DNA of 64,000 nucleotides from Bursaphelenchus xylophilus (lineage: Eukaryota; Nematoda; Chromadorea; Rhabditida; Aphelenchoididae): NCBI GenBank assembly GCA_904066235.2, contig CAJFCV020000005.1:1984001-2048000 (forward strand), given 5' to 3'. The translations under genes were made by a program, and so were the position numbers. The notes under the pieces were generated by a model that saw nothing but the letters and a program-made list of their open reading frames with translations, did not search any database and was not told the origin of the DNA. Shown in pieces: positions 1-11,266 of the stretch. The stretch's first letter is position 1; every line of letters begins with the position of its first letter.

Positions 1-220
1 GAGCTATGTCATTTGTCTGTATGATAGTCAAAAAGCAGAATATCTTTGGCAAACCAAAGTTTTTTATAGGAAACCGGAAAACACTTCAAAATTTTTTGTG
101 AAAAAAAAACTATGAAAAATCTGCTAAATAACAACTTCATTGTTACAATTACACGTGAAAACAATGAAAAACGTCATTGAATTTGGCTACAAATTCAATT
201 GCAAACAATTGAGGATTCAA

Positions 221-586
221 TTTATACCGCACAGTGCGAAAAAGCAAAAAATTTTTTGCACAGTGCGCAAATTCGAAGAATGATGATTGCACAGTGCAGA
301 AAATAGAAAAACTGATAAAAAAGAATTCCAAATCACAGTAAACGATTGTAAGATACATATTTCAGAGCGCTGGAAACTTGGCTCATACTATTACAGAAAA
401 ACAATTAAAAAGAAATTCACTGCACAGTGCAAATTTAAAAAGAAAATTTTCCGCACAGTGCAAAATTTAAAAGAAATTCGCTGCACAGTGCAGCGTTAAA
501 AACCGATGATGTTATTGACATAAAATAAAAGAGAGAAAAAAAGGCCATAACCAAAGAGGAATTAACAAAAAAGGCATGCCAAAAAA
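221..586. repeat. GCACAGTGC-rich dispersed repeat, copy 1
   Basis: A block of about 366 bases that recurs in the same orientation at 6570-6936 with scattered substitutions. It holds six copies of the near-palindromic 9-mer GCACAGTGC or one-base variants, spaced through AT-rich sequence. It starts at TTTATACCGCACAGTG and ends after AAAGGCATGCC. The short ORFs inside it are not gene-like. It is probably a dispersed mobile-element relic. Bases 1-220 and 587-1149 hold nothing I recognise. Confidence 0.8.
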
Positions 587-1149
587 AATAGTACAGGTGA
601 TTGTGCATCTAATACAATAAGACGTGCAATAAGCCGCTTTAACGTGAAATAGGATTTGATTTTTTGGGCAGTCTAAATTTCCTTATTCCTCAGCAGTCTG
701 CTCTCCAAGGTTTTTCCAAAAAAATAATCCTCAAAAAATGTGAATATTTTTTTAAAAATCCCGTTTCTCAACCAAAAAATTTCCAATTTCTCAATCTTTG
801 ACCACTCAATGACCATTCAAACCCAAATATTTTCATTCAACCCGCTGTAACTCCTTCAAATCTCCTATAAAGTCGAAAATGAAGAAAAAAGTACTGGCCA
901 ATTTTGTTGTCCACATAACTTCCGAACCCAAATTTTCAATCCTCTCCCGAAAAAATATGTCAAAAGAGCCTGAGGGGAACCCTTTCTTTTCCTCGCTGAT
1001 CCGGCTGTTCTTTATGCTCGAAGGCCCCCCTCCGATCCTCCAAACGCCTCCGGATCGAGAGGGTCCGACTTGGGGCGATCCGTTGGGGACAAGGGCTTTT
1101 GCTCCCGACGAGTTTTCGCGGCCGAAAGAAAATATTTTGCGGGTTTATT

Positions 1150-1910
1150 CGAATTTAGCGCAGAGGGGAATTGGCGGCTATTCATTTTGGACAAACTTGA
1201 TATCGGGAAGATCGATTCTATTGCTTGGAATGGAGAAAATGGATAGCCAAAGGGTTGGATTTGCCTTAAAATCTCGCAAATGGCTAGCCAAAGAGTTGGA
1301 TTGGCCTTAAAATCTCGCAAATGGCTAGCCAAGGGGTTGGATAGGCCTTACAATATCTTAAATGGCCAAACGGGGAGTTGGATTGGTCTTAAAATGTCAT
1401 AAATAGCTAGCCCAAGGGTTGGATTGGCCAAAAATCTCGTAAATAGCCAGCCAAGGGGTTGTCCTGGCCTGAAAACCTCCTAAATGGCTAGTCAAAGGGT
1501 GGAATTGGCTTCTAAATCACCTAACTGAGATTTTTATGCCAATCCAACCCCTTGTCTAGTCGTTTATGAGATTTTAAGGCCAATCCAACCCTTTTGCAAG
1601 CTATTTATGAGATCTTAAGGCCCATCTAACCCTTTAGTTAGCTATTTATGAGATTTTTAGGCCATTCCAACTACCTGTATATCCATTTATGAAATTTTAA
1701 GCTCAATTCAACCCTTTAGGTAGCCAATGAGATTTTTAGGCCAATCCAACTCCCCGCCCAGCCATTTATGAGATTTTACGGCCAATCCAACCCTTTGGCT
1801 AGTCATTTCGTCCATTCCAAACAATGAATTCGATCTTCTCGAAATCACGTTGGTCCGAAGTGAATAACAACCCAAACCACATACAAAGCCCCCTAAAAAT
1901 TGCCCAAATT
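1150..1910. mobile_element. Foldback element with arms made of 41-bp tandem repeats
   Basis: From about 1231 a unit of roughly 41 bases (ATGGCTAGCCAAAGAGTTGG and on) repeats about seven times. From about 1520 the same unit continues as its reverse complement to about 1810. The outer flanks are also inverted copies: the stretch around 1165-1230 (GGAATGGAGAAAATGGATAG) matches the complement of 1800-1900. Arms built of direct repeats and arranged as an inverted repeat are typical of Foldback-type transposons. The exact ends and any target duplication could not be fixed. Bases 1911-2370 hold nothing recognisable. Confidence 0.75.
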
Positions 1911-2370
1911 CCAAATTTTTTTACAGAAACGACTCATTAAACTGGGTCAATAAACAACATTTGTCTGCACAGAAATTAAATGCCTCCTCGAAAGCAGCCG
2001 AAGGCTTCGTTTCTCGAACACACGTGAACATTTAAATGAATGGCACCACAAAATTGCCAATGGAAAGGCATATAAAGTCCAAGAACACTTATTTTCTCTC
2101 GTTTTTCTTTTGGATTCCGGCTTTCAACTATGATTCTATTCTGTTTTATTGCAGTTTGTGATAAAATCCAAATCAATTTTATAAAAAAAAGAGAACTCAA
2201 TAAAAATTCAGGCAAAAAATAACAAAAATATTATAAAAAATTTTGCAAAACGCACAAAAATCCAGAAAAGTTATATCTTCTAAGACACAGGACATCTAAA
2301 ATACCTCAAAAAGGGCATTACCACACAACATGCGGCGTTATTTCAACGTAAAAATTCGCAAAAAATCACT

Positions 2371-2442
2371 AGGTCTCACCGAGATTCGAACTCGGGTCGC
2401 AGGATTCAGAGTCCTGAGTGCTAACCGCTACACCATGAAACC
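2371..2442 (-). tRNA. tRNA-Gln (anticodon CTG)
   Basis: The minus strand folds into a full cloverleaf of 72 nt. The acceptor stem GGTTTCA/TGAGACC has one G-U pair. The anticodon stem CAGGA/TCCTG encloses the loop CTCTGAA with anticodon CTG. The T arm CCGAG-TTCGAAT-CTCGG is perfect. The A box is TGGTGTAGCGG and the B box is GTTCGAATC. There is no intron. Unlike the degenerate tRNA-like segments elsewhere in the window, every stem pairs and it is not inside a palindromic element, so it is probably functional. Confidence 0.95.
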
Positions 2443-3517
2443 ACGGCTGCTCGGGGCTTTCGAAAGGCTCTTTCTTTCTTCGTTCGGAATAAAAGTGATA
2501 AAAAAGCAACAAACTAAATATCATCTCGTGTTTGTAGGTATTGAAAACTAACGATAAAACTAAATTTTTTTGTGCAAGATAAACTTCAAATTTTAAAGTT
2601 TCATATTGAAAGGCCAAATTTGGAAAGCCAAGTTTCTCAAACATTTGCTCCCAGGCCCTTCACTTTCATCGTAAATTCCCGGTGTTTCCAAGAAATATGC
2701 TAATTACGGGCTAATCTTACACCTGAAAAGTCGCCGTTTCCCCGCGTCGAGGCGTTTGACGTAAATGGGGGAAATATAAAAATTATGAAAAGGTGAGTGC
2801 GCACGAACTTCAGAATACAAAAACAGCTAGCAATTAGGAGGAATTGGCCAGAGATAAACGCTTAGGGTTCATTATTTCGCCAGAATATTGTAAACAGCGC
2901 TGACACGTCAAAGATTGGAAAGATAAATGGAATTGAAACCACATTTTTCGACAAGTTTTAACGACTTTGAAGGCCCAAAAATCTCAATTTTTGACCCTCA
3001 GTTGAATATTCTCCAGCCTAATTAATTTGCCGCCATGGCTCTCTAATCTTTTTCAAAAACATATTCAAAGCGTTGGAGGCGAATTCCAAGTCATAAAGCC
3101 CATTTCCTGCGCCAATTTCTCAGAGTCCAAGAGTAATCGTAACACCCTCTAATCCCGAAGACGCTGTATTAAATATAGACCCGGAGGGCGTGAAAAAAAA
3201 ACTCCGAAGGGCCAGTGTTTTTGCCGGCGGCGCGGAAAATGAATAATTTATTCAAAAGACCCGCCGAGATTTATGTTACTGCAAACCGTTTCGTTTTGTC
3301 GGCAATGACGTCACTTTGCAGAGGATTTCCAGAGGTCAACATGCCAAAAATTCGAAATATCATAGCACATGGTAAGGTGAAAAAACACGTTCTGGCCGAC
3401 GCAAGCAGCAAGAAAAGAAGTTTCTTGAGCCTGAAGCTACAACTAAGTTTGGGGTAACTTCACGCCAAAGCTCAAGATGATTTTGTCGGCTTCCATTTAT
3501 TTCCGGCAAATTTTATC
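2443..3517. other. Intergenic, no recognised feature
   Basis: No exon set with good splice sites, no structured RNA and no clear repeat was seen. An open frame of 80 codons at 3215-3457 on the plus strand matches nothing I know. Confidence 0.4.
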
Positions 3518-4068
3518 TATTTTCACTCGGCTTTTGCACTTTTACGTCCAACGGCTCACTCCATTCTAGCAGATTCAAGTTTCAATTTGCTTATTTTGGC
3601 TCTTGCTTATACTGACATCAGCGATGAGTTTCGGGATGGGTGACAATTAAGTTTCTTTTTATAGCCTCTGAAAGGCCCAACATAGCCTATAGTTTGGGCG
3701 AGGAAAACGTGGATTTCCTGAAAGTAAAAGGAAGTTCTAATCCCTGTAATTTGAAGGTTTATAGCTCGAACGTACCGTGAAAAATATTAGATTGTAAACA
3801 ATTTTACATGATTTGGGGAAAAGAAGATGATTTCTTCGGCTTCCATTCATTTCGAGCAAATTTTGTCTTTGGCACACCAAATTTATCGCTTGTAAACTAC
3901 CAGATAGGTAGGCAAAGTGTTGGATTGGCCTAAAAAAATTGTCACCCATCCCGAAACTCATCGCTGATGTCAGTATAAGCAAGAGCCAAAATAAGCAAAT
4001 TGAAACTTGAATCTGCTAGAATGGAGTGAGCCGTTGGACGTAAAAGTGCAAAAGCCGCGTAAAAATAG
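3518..4068. mobile_element. Foldback element with arms of about 140 bp
   Basis: The left arm, about 3518-3650, reappears as its reverse complement at about 3939-4068. The core pairs almost perfectly, for example GCACTTTTACGTCCAACGG against CCGTTGGACGTAAAAGTGC. The middle, 3651-3938, contains a diverged direct copy of the segment just outside the left arm (GATGATTTTGTCGGCTTCCA at 3477). No protein is encoded. Confidence 0.8.
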
Positions 4069-4868
4069 GACGAAATGCAATTTTTGCCGAAAAAATATAA
4101 TAGTGGGTGTGAAAGAAGTTACTTTCGAATCTATATAGCTAGTAGACTTTGAAATTTTATGTTACCTCAAAAAATGTATAAAATAGTTTAAAACCCCAAA
4201 AAAATTCCACTTCAAGTACCGAAAACAACAAGAAGAAAGTAAACAACGCTTTCGGATGACGTCATATCCGGCCAAACACATCAATAAGACTTCAAAAATG
4301 TCCTAAGAGTTCGACTTTCACTAATTTGAGGAGCAAGTTCGTGGAAAAAATATAACTTTCATACAAATATCTACAATTTTTCGGAATTTTTGAAAAATAA
4401 AATGATTTTTGATCTTCCAAACAAACTTTTCTATGACAATAAAGTAATTTGAAGTGTATTAGGTCCAGTTTTAATACAAAACTTATGTTGTCAAGCCCAT
4501 TAAAACGTATAAAAACGCAAAAACAAACAGAAAGATGCCGTCAAATTCGTTTAGAAGCGCAAAAAAATCTTTTTGGCAGCACTTTTTGGAGACTCTCTTT
4601 TTTCATAATGTTCAAGACCTCCGGTCCTTTTCAAGGGCCGCGCTTTCGGCCGCAAAAAAGGAAGAAAACGAAAAAGTACTCGTTAGGAGCGAGAGGAAGG
4701 AATTCCGCTGCGTTTCGGCACTTTTTCCGCTTTGTTTTTTGGAGAAAATTAACCTCGGGGCGTTTTAATTTTTTCCGCACTTCCAAAATGCCTCCAGGGA
4801 CATGGAGGAACGGAGGAAATTGGTGAGAATCATAGGTTGTTCCATTAAAATTTCAGCGAATGAACGTT
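4069..4868. other. Intergenic, no recognised feature
   Basis: AT-rich sequence with a lysine/arginine/phenylalanine-rich open frame of 125 codons at 4449-4826 (plus). It has low complexity and no splice context, and a second frame at 4535-4768 overlaps it. I do not call a gene here. Confidence 0.4.
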
Positions 4869-5067
4869 ATACTAGTCCTTCCGGAAAGTCGCCGGACGGA
4901 AATCGGCGACATGCACTGTGCGAAAAAAGTCAGGGTGCGAGCGACAGCTCGAAAAGCCTATTGCACTGTGCAAAAAGCCAAAAATTGCACAGTGCAAAGT
5001 GAACTTTCGATTTCGCGGAGTGCACGTCGCCGATTTCCGTCCGGCGACTTTCCGGAAGGACTAGTAT
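4869..5067. mobile_element. 199-bp MITE with perfect 42-bp terminal inverted repeats
   Basis: Left end 4869-4910 (ACTAGTCCTTCCGGAAAGTC onward) is an exact reverse complement of right end 5026-5067. The loop contains three GCACWGTGC motifs, the same 9-mer that fills the repeats at 221-586 and 6570-6936. Perfect arms suggest a recent insertion. It has no coding capacity. Confidence 0.85.
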
Positions 5068-5369
5068 TTCGGCGAAGAACTGTACAACTGACTTGTTTTG
5101 TGTTGCCAATTTCTTGGGAAATCTTGAATTAAATTTTACAAAAAATATATTTTTGGGATCTACAGAGACGGACCTGATCCAGTGGCAAAAAATGTATCAT
5201 TTAGCATCCGGGAAGTATCAAAAATGTGGCAAAATGCCTCCCTCTCCAAGTGAAAAAAATTCGTTTGTAGGGCGCGCCCTTTTTCCTCACAAAAAGAGAC
5301 AAGTCTTAAAATAACAAATTTGATTAATAATGCACCTTAAAATTCCAATGATCCAGTGGCAAAAAATCT

Positions 5370-6068
5370 ATTAAAATTTTTGAGAATGTAAGGTAATGGT
5401 GTCGGAGAAGAATGGTGTAACTAGTTTTGATAATGCAACTTACATACGGTCTGGAAATCAACTGAATCTGGAAGATCTACGATGCCAATTTCTTGGAAAA
5501 TTCTGGAGTAAAATTTGCAAAAAAACATATTTTTACGATCCAGAAGACCTTCGGAAAACAAATTTTTTTCAAAATTTTATTTTTTAAGTCCGGCGGACAT
5601 GATCCAGTGGCAAAAAACGTACCATTTTGCATCCAGGAAGTAACACAAAATGTAGCAAAATACCTCCATCTCCAAGCGAAAAAACTCCGATTTCAAAAGT
5701 TTTTTTTGTGAGGGAAACGGCGCGCCCTTCAAAACGAAGTTTTTCCACTTGGAGAGGGAGGCATTTTGCCACATTTTTTGATACTTCCCGGATGCAAAAT
5801 GGTACATTTTTTGCCACTGGATCATAGCCATTGTACGAGGACATAAAAAATAAAATTTTGAAAAAAATGTGTTTTCCGAAGGCCTAGTGGATCGCAAAAA
5901 TATGTTTTTTTTTGCAAATTTTACTCCAAAATTTTCCAAGAAATTGGCAGCATAGGTCTTCCAGATTCAGATGATCCAGACCGTATATAAATTTCATTAT
6001 TAAAACAAGTTAGTTACACCACTCTTCTCCGATATCCCATTAACTTACATTCTCAAAAATTTTAATAG
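5370..6068. mobile_element. Foldback element interrupted by a CAGTGG-family MITE
   Basis: The left arm, about 5370-5590, and right arm, about 5838-6068, are reverse complements (GAGAATGTAAGGTAATGG near 5385 against the complement near 6045). At the centre, about 5597-5830, sits a CAGTGG-family palindrome (ATCCAGTGGCAAAAAACG and its complement CCACTGGATCAT). A truncated related piece lies at about 5090-5330, itself followed by half of a CAGTGG-family element. Bases 6069-6279 are the 3' flank of the UCH-like gene. Confidence 0.75.
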
Positions 6069-6279
6069 AGAATACCCTTGATTCTCACAAATTTCCTTTT
6101 TTCCATCTTCCTGAGGGCCTAAAAATCCGACTGGCCTAGTTCAAGAAGAAAAATTTCCGTAGTCCACACATTCTGGAGCCGGAAAAGGATATTACATTCC
6201 AAATTTTACAAAATTTTCAATTCATACTCATCACATTTCTTCCATTCTTCAAACTCAATATTTATTTCGAACAACTTAT

Positions 6280-7665
6280 TCACGAATCTGCGATCAGCGC
6301 CAACGCGCTGAACGAGCAATTACCGAATTTTTCCACCATCTCCTGCACCACAATACCAGCGTCGCGAAGCAATGTGTCTTGCGAAGTTGGGCCACAAGCT
6401 CGCGGGAAGCTTTGAGACGAGTCTACAACGATCTTTCACACTTTTTTCGGGTGAATCAAGTGTGCAGTTTTTGAAAAATTTAAAAAATTAGTGAAAATTT
6501 GCGATGCAAAATCTCGCACAGTGCATTCAAAATTAAACCCATAACTCGAAGCGCATTAAAATCGCTCTATTTATACCGCACAGTGCGAAAAAAGAAAAAA
6601 TTTTTGTGCACGGTGCGGAAATTCAAAGAATGATGATTGCACAGTGCAGAAAATAGAAAAAGTGATAAAAATGAATTCAAAACCACAGAAAAGTATTGTA
6701 AAATACGTATTTGAGAGAGATAGAAACTTGGCTCACACTATTACAGAGAAAAACTCGAAAAGAAATTCACTGCACAGTGCAAAATTAAAAAGAAAAATTT
6801 TCCGCACAGTGCAAAATGGACAAGAAATCCACTGCACAGTGCAGCGCTAAAAACCGATGATGCCATTGATAAAAAATAAAAGAGAGAAAAAAATCCATAA
6901 CCAAAGAGGAATTGACAAAAAAGGCATGCCAAAAAATTGAGGAAAAATTAGCAATGCAAAATCTCGCACAGTGAATGCAAAATTAAACCCATAACTCGAA
7001 GCACAGTAAAATCACTCCTCCCAAATCCGCGCACAGTGCAAATTCACCCACAAAAATAAATAATAAACAAAAATTTCTCACCAAATTCATAGAGTGTGCC
7101 ATTGATGTTGCTGTAGGAAACAAAGTGGTGTTCCACTTTTTCTGGATTGGCGTCGGTTTCTCCGGACTTTGCTGAGGCTTCATGCGCTCGACTGATCTCT
7201 TCTGAAGCCGCCAAAAGGGCCGATCTCTCTTCTACGCCCACTTTTTTGGCGTCTTCAAACCATTTGGCGAAGGATCCTTGGCCAACTCTCAATTTGTCGG
7301 TATTTTGAGCGATTGCGTGGAGAAGAGCGAAAGTGCCGCAGGCATTGTGGATCTTCTGCTTCATGAAGAAGACATCTTCGGGTACACTGGCGCCTTTCTG
7401 GGCGAGATCATCATAGACGGACTGCATTACAAGCTGAAGCTAAAAAAGGCGACATTTTATACGAAAAATTGCAAAAAAAATAAATTTTTTTTTTTTTTTT
7501 TTTTGAAAAATCTACACTTCGAAAGCGTTCCAAACCCACTTCATCCGGCTCCGGATAGCATAAAATTAATGCTAGATGAGGTTTCGGGACGAATTCGATC
7601 ATTTCTTCATCCAGACCATAGACATCAACGCACTGATGCAAAAACAAGTCAATATTTATTGTCAT
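6280..7665 (-). CDS. Ubiquitin C-terminal hydrolase paralogue lacking the first exon
   Basis: This is a second, downstream copy of the UCH gene at 7730-9324. Exons on the minus strand are 7665-7540, 7433-7082 and 6422-6280, which join in frame to about 206 residues. The second and third exons match the full copy closely. The oxyanion Gln and catalytic Cys (MKQKIHNACG), the His (EHHF) and the Asp at the last splice junction are all present. No equivalent of the first exon (start Met, conserved Trp-Leu-Pro-Leu) exists upstream, because that DNA is the 3' end of the full copy. The first exon here either begins at the ATG at 7665, or starts at an acceptor after ATCAG at 7633. In the latter case it would need an exon from the upstream gene by cis-splicing. 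An AATAAA lies downstream at about 6265. It may be a truncated functional gene, an alternative 3' half of the full gene, or a young pseudogene. Confidence 0.65.
6570..6936. repeat. GCACAGTGC-rich dispersed repeat, copy 2
   Basis: A direct copy of 221-586 inserted in the last intron of the truncated UCH gene. Further GCACAGTGC words flank it at about 6515 and 7030, each beside a phrase that also repeats (ATTAAACCCATAACTCGAAG). It is therefore probably part of a larger composite element. Confidence 0.8.
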
Positions 7666-7729
7666 AAATTAGCAGCGATAAAGCCAATGAAGAGTAATGC
7701 AGAATGCGTTGATGGTGATGTCAAGCGGT

Positions 7730-9324
7730 TTAGGAGTCGCCAACCAGGGCCAGAGCGCTGAATGAGACATTTCCCAGTTTGTCCATGAGTTCTTTAGCGG
7801 CGGTACCAGCGTCCTTTAGGAGGTTGTCTTGGGTGGTGGGGCCGCAGGCGCGGGGGAAGGGTTGGCGGGAGTCTGAAATCAAATTTTGATGTCTAATGCA
7901 CCGTTTATTGAATTGTTTTGTGGTTTGAAGGTGATTTTGAAGGTGGTTTTACTATTTAGCGTTTGAATTTCCCAATTATTTACTTTGGGCACAAAATTTT
8001 TTTAATTTTGGTGATCTTGCACAGTGCGGTTTCAAGCGAAAAAATTTTAGCGTTTTATTTGGATCAGATCGAATTTCTAGCTTGTAGTCTACAGTGGGGG
8101 CCTGATTCAGTGGCAAAAAACGTACCATTCTGCATCCCGGAAGCATCGAAAATGTGGCAAAATGCTTCCCTCTCCACGTGAAACAACTCAGATTTCAAAA
8201 GCGCGCCCGATTTTTTTGTGCAGTAAAGGAAGTTTTTCACTTGGAAAAGGAGGCATTTTGCCACATTATTTGATACTTTCCGGATGCAAAATGGTACGTT
8301 CTTTGCCACTGGATGAGGTCTGTACTTACTGAATCGTCAAACGACTAATTAAAATATTGGATTGACCCAAAAACTCGATCTGAATAAACAAAACCGCAAA
8401 ATTCTGGACCTCAAACCCGCACTGTGCAAGACCGTCCAAAATAAAAAAAACTCACTGTGCCAAAAAAATAATGGACCAATTCAAACAATAAACAGGATAA
8501 TCCACCTTCAAATCACCTATGACCATCCAATAATCCCCATTCCCACCAAAAATTTTTAAGTTTAAAAATCACTGACCTATTTCATAGAGCGTGCCATTGA
8601 TGTTACAGTAGGCGATAAAGTGATGTTCCACCGTGTCTGGGTTGGCGTCAGTCTCTCCGGAAGCGGCTGATGCTTCATGGGATTGGCTAATGTCTTCGGA
8701 TTTGGCCAACAAGTCCGATCGTTCATCTACGCCCACTTTTTTCGCCTCCGCGAACCATTTGGCGAAGGATCCCTGGCCAATGTTCAATTTGTCAGTGTTT
8801 TGGGCAATCGAATGGAAGAGAGCGAAGGTTCCGCAGGCATTCGAGATCTTCTGTTTCATGAAGAAGACGTTCTCGGGGACGGTGGTGCCTTCCGCCGCGA
8901 GCTTATCGTACACCGGCTTCATGATTTCATCGACCTGGAAAGAGAAAAATCAAAAAAATATATATTTTTTTTTGACCGTAAATCATCACACAATACTCAA
9001 TCCACACAAAAACTAGTAACTTTGCTCAAAATAAAAGTCATTTTTGCCTTCAACCATATAAATCATCACCATGTTATACTAACTTTTTTGTAGTCGGGAT
9101 AGCACAAGATTAGGGCAAGATGCGGCTTCGGAATGAAGGCCAACAATTCGTCATCGAAGCCGTAGACGTCAACACACTTGGCGCCACTGATCCCGATCTT
9201 TTGGATGAACTGAAAAAAGAAAAATTACCACAACTTTCAAAAAATTAGAAAACTATTTTACTCCACCACTTACATCGTTGAAAACATCGGGATTAGATTC
9301 CAAGGGAAGCCATTGAGTGGTCAT
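7730..9324 (-). CDS. Ubiquitin carboxyl-terminal hydrolase (UCH-L3 type, peptidase C12)
   Basis: Exons on the minus strand are 9324-9274, 9209-9084, 8934-8577 and 7872-7730, giving 225 residues (family members are about 220-230). The product is a cysteine protease that trims small adducts from ubiquitin C-termini in the cytosol. Visible landmarks are the N-terminal WLPLESNP, the block VDVYGFD, then Gln87 and Cys93 in FFMKQKISNACG. His164 lies in EHHF, and Asp179 is split across the last intron before SRQPFPRACG. All four catalytic residues are therefore present. Introns are phase 0, 0 and 1 with GT-AG borders. The 704-base last intron contains a CAGTGG-family MITE at about 8092-8325. A nested transposon stack begins about 105 bases upstream of the ATG and may have replaced or altered the promoter. 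An AATAAA lies about 65 bases past the stop. Confidence 0.92.
8092..8325. mobile_element. CAGTGG-family palindromic MITE (in UCH intron)
   Basis: Follows a TA and begins CAGTGGGGGCCTGATTCAGT. The two halves are reverse complements around a short centre at about 8215. The right end is degraded. It belongs to the family found complete at 9779-10017. Confidence 0.8.
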
Positions 9325-9778
9325 AACTTTAAAGATTTACCGGTTTCTGAAAAAAATTCAGGTTTTTAACCAAAAATAGTTATAAAATCAGCAAAAAAAT
9401 CACGAACGTGAACTTTTGCGAGCTTCCCTATGCACTTTTCCCCCAATTTTAGGCCGAAATTCCTTTCTCGGACCAGCGCTCCATCCCTAAATTTCCTCTC
9501 ATTTGGCCAAAGACTGGTCTCAAAACAACAAAAAAACTGCCGGATATTGCTGAAGGATAGTGTTATTTAACCCGTAAAAGGTCATATTTGATAAATTTTT
9601 GTGATAAAAGCTGTTGATTTCGGGTAGATCTCATGTCGGACAGATCGAATCAGCTTGTAATCTATCTAATAAATCGTCCAAACGGCTAGAAAAAGAGCTG
9701 GATTGGCCTGAGAATCTTATAAACGGCTGGCGAAAGAGGTTTATTATTTGCCAAATTAACCAAATGATGAGCCATTTA

Positions 9779-10017
9779 CAGTGGGGGACCTGATCCAGTG
9801 GCAAAAAACGTACCATTTTGCATCCGGGAAGTATCAAAAAATGTGGCAAAATGCCTCCCTCTCCAAGTGAAAAAAAATCGTTTTGAAGGGTGCCCTTTTC
9901 CCTCACAAAAAAGAGCTGAGTTTTTTTCACTTGGAGAGGGAGGTATTTTGCCTCATTTTTTAGGCTTCCTCGATGCAAAATGGTACGTTTTTTGAAACTG
10001 GATCAGGTCCCCCACTG
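9779..10017. mobile_element. CAGTGG-family palindromic MITE, complete copy
   Basis: A 239-bp palindrome with ends CAGTGGGGGACCTGATCCAG and CTGGATCAGGTCCCCCACTG, flanked on both sides by TA. TA duplication and a CAGT start fit a non-autonomous Tc1/mariner-type element. This is the best reference copy for the family in the window. Confidence 0.88.
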
Positions 10018-10051
10018 TAAATGGCTGACCATTTGGTTAATTTGGCAAATA

Positions 10052-11266
10052 TTAGGTTGGGACGAAAGTTTTCCCCTTAATTTTCGGGAAAAGTTGTGGA
10101 AGTTGTGGAACTTCCTGGAAAGTTCTATCATGTGACTATGTAAGGGTGACTTGATAGCATATAGACTGATATGTAACTTGTCCCCATAGCGCTCTCCAAA
10201 CGTGGAAAAATTTCCGTCCCAAAGTTGCTGTTTCGATGCGTCAAATTTTAAAACTATCGCAGAATACCAAAACCCATGGAAGATATAACCGAAGTCTAGG
10301 ATGTTATAGGCAAGGACGTCCTCTTTTATGGTGTGGCCAAGTATTGGTTCCAGAGGTTCAAAAAAGGAGTTAGACGACCAAGTTCTGGCGGCCATCTGAG
10401 ATAGATGATGACGCCCTAAAAGGCTTAATCGTGAGCTATCCCAAATTGCCATTACGTGAACTTGGAGAGCTCTTTGGGTTCTCCCATACTACCACTATGG
10501 ACCATCTACATCGGTTGGGAAAAGTGTGGAAGTGTGGTTAATTTGTTCCGCACGAACTTTCGGAGTCACGGCTTATACTGTTGCTCCTAATTTTTGTCGT
10601 ACCGCCGCACGCTGACTTGGCTGACCAATATCATTACAGGGAACCAGAAATGGGTGATGTATATAAACCATACCCGCAAGCTTCAGTAGCTTGAACCCGA
10701 CCATCACGGTGAACCAACCCCAAAACCAAAATTCACCCAAAAAAGGTCATGTTCTGCGATTGGTGGACTTGTATGGGAGGTATTTATTAGGAATGGCTCC
10801 CTGATGGTAAAACTGTCCCTAAATAGCATTATTATCGCCAGTTGGACCGCGTCGCCGAAAATGCTAGATAAAAGTGGAACAAATGTTTCTCCTTCACGAC
10901 AACGCCTGCTACCACATTGCAAAAATCGCGCGCAAAAAATTCAGGGAGAATGCATGGACTTTGCTGCCCTACCCACACTACACCCCAGCCTTGGCACCTT
11001 CTGATTACCATTTGATCAGATCGCTAAGCTACCGTTTGGGAGATGTGCGGTTCGATTGTTTGGGGGACCTCAAAACAGGTCTTTCTGACATTTTTTATTA
11101 TAAATACCCCAGTTTTTAAGCTCGCCAATTGAATCCTTGTCGGAACGTTAGCAATACGTAGTGGATACCGACGGTGGATGTTATGTTTGGTTTCCCGTTA
11201 CAACTGTCAAAATAAATTTGTTTGGAAAAAAACAAGAAAAAGGGGAAAACTTTCGTCCCAACCCAA
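10052..11266 (+). mobile_element. Degenerate mariner transposon
   Basis: Ends TTAGGTTGGGACGAAAG and CTTTCGTCCCAACCCAA are inverted repeats flanked by TA on both sides. The length of 1,215 bp is close to a full mariner. Broken transposase frames run on the plus strand between the ends. Confidence 0.9.
10330..11190 (+). pseudogene. Mariner transposase remnant
   Basis: Several plus-strand frames show pieces of a mariner transposase in the right order. The helix-turn-helix region reads roughly LRELGELFGFSHTT then LHRLGK at about 10440-10530. The DDE-domain piece, 10874-11119, reads HDNACYHIAK and then YTPALAPSDYHL. The tail near 11150 resembles the usual ERWQ...DTDG end. Frameshifts and stops separate the pieces, so it cannot make an active enzyme. 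The first third is the most decayed. Confidence 0.88.

Noticed and set aside
879..1310. 143-codon open frame on the plus strand
   Set aside because: Its last third is the 41-bp tandem repeat of the foldback element and the overlapping minus frame is equally long. No splice context or family motif.
3215..3457. 80-codon open frame on the plus strand
   Set aside because: No domain, no splice partners and no neighbouring signals; length is within chance expectation for this region.
4449..4826. 125-codon Lys/Arg/Phe-rich open frame
   Set aside because: Low-complexity composition, overlapping frames, no recognisable domain and no polyadenylation or splice signals.
10003..10452. 149-codon minus-strand open frame
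   Set aside because: It is the complement of the decayed mariner transposase, which reads correctly on the plus strand.
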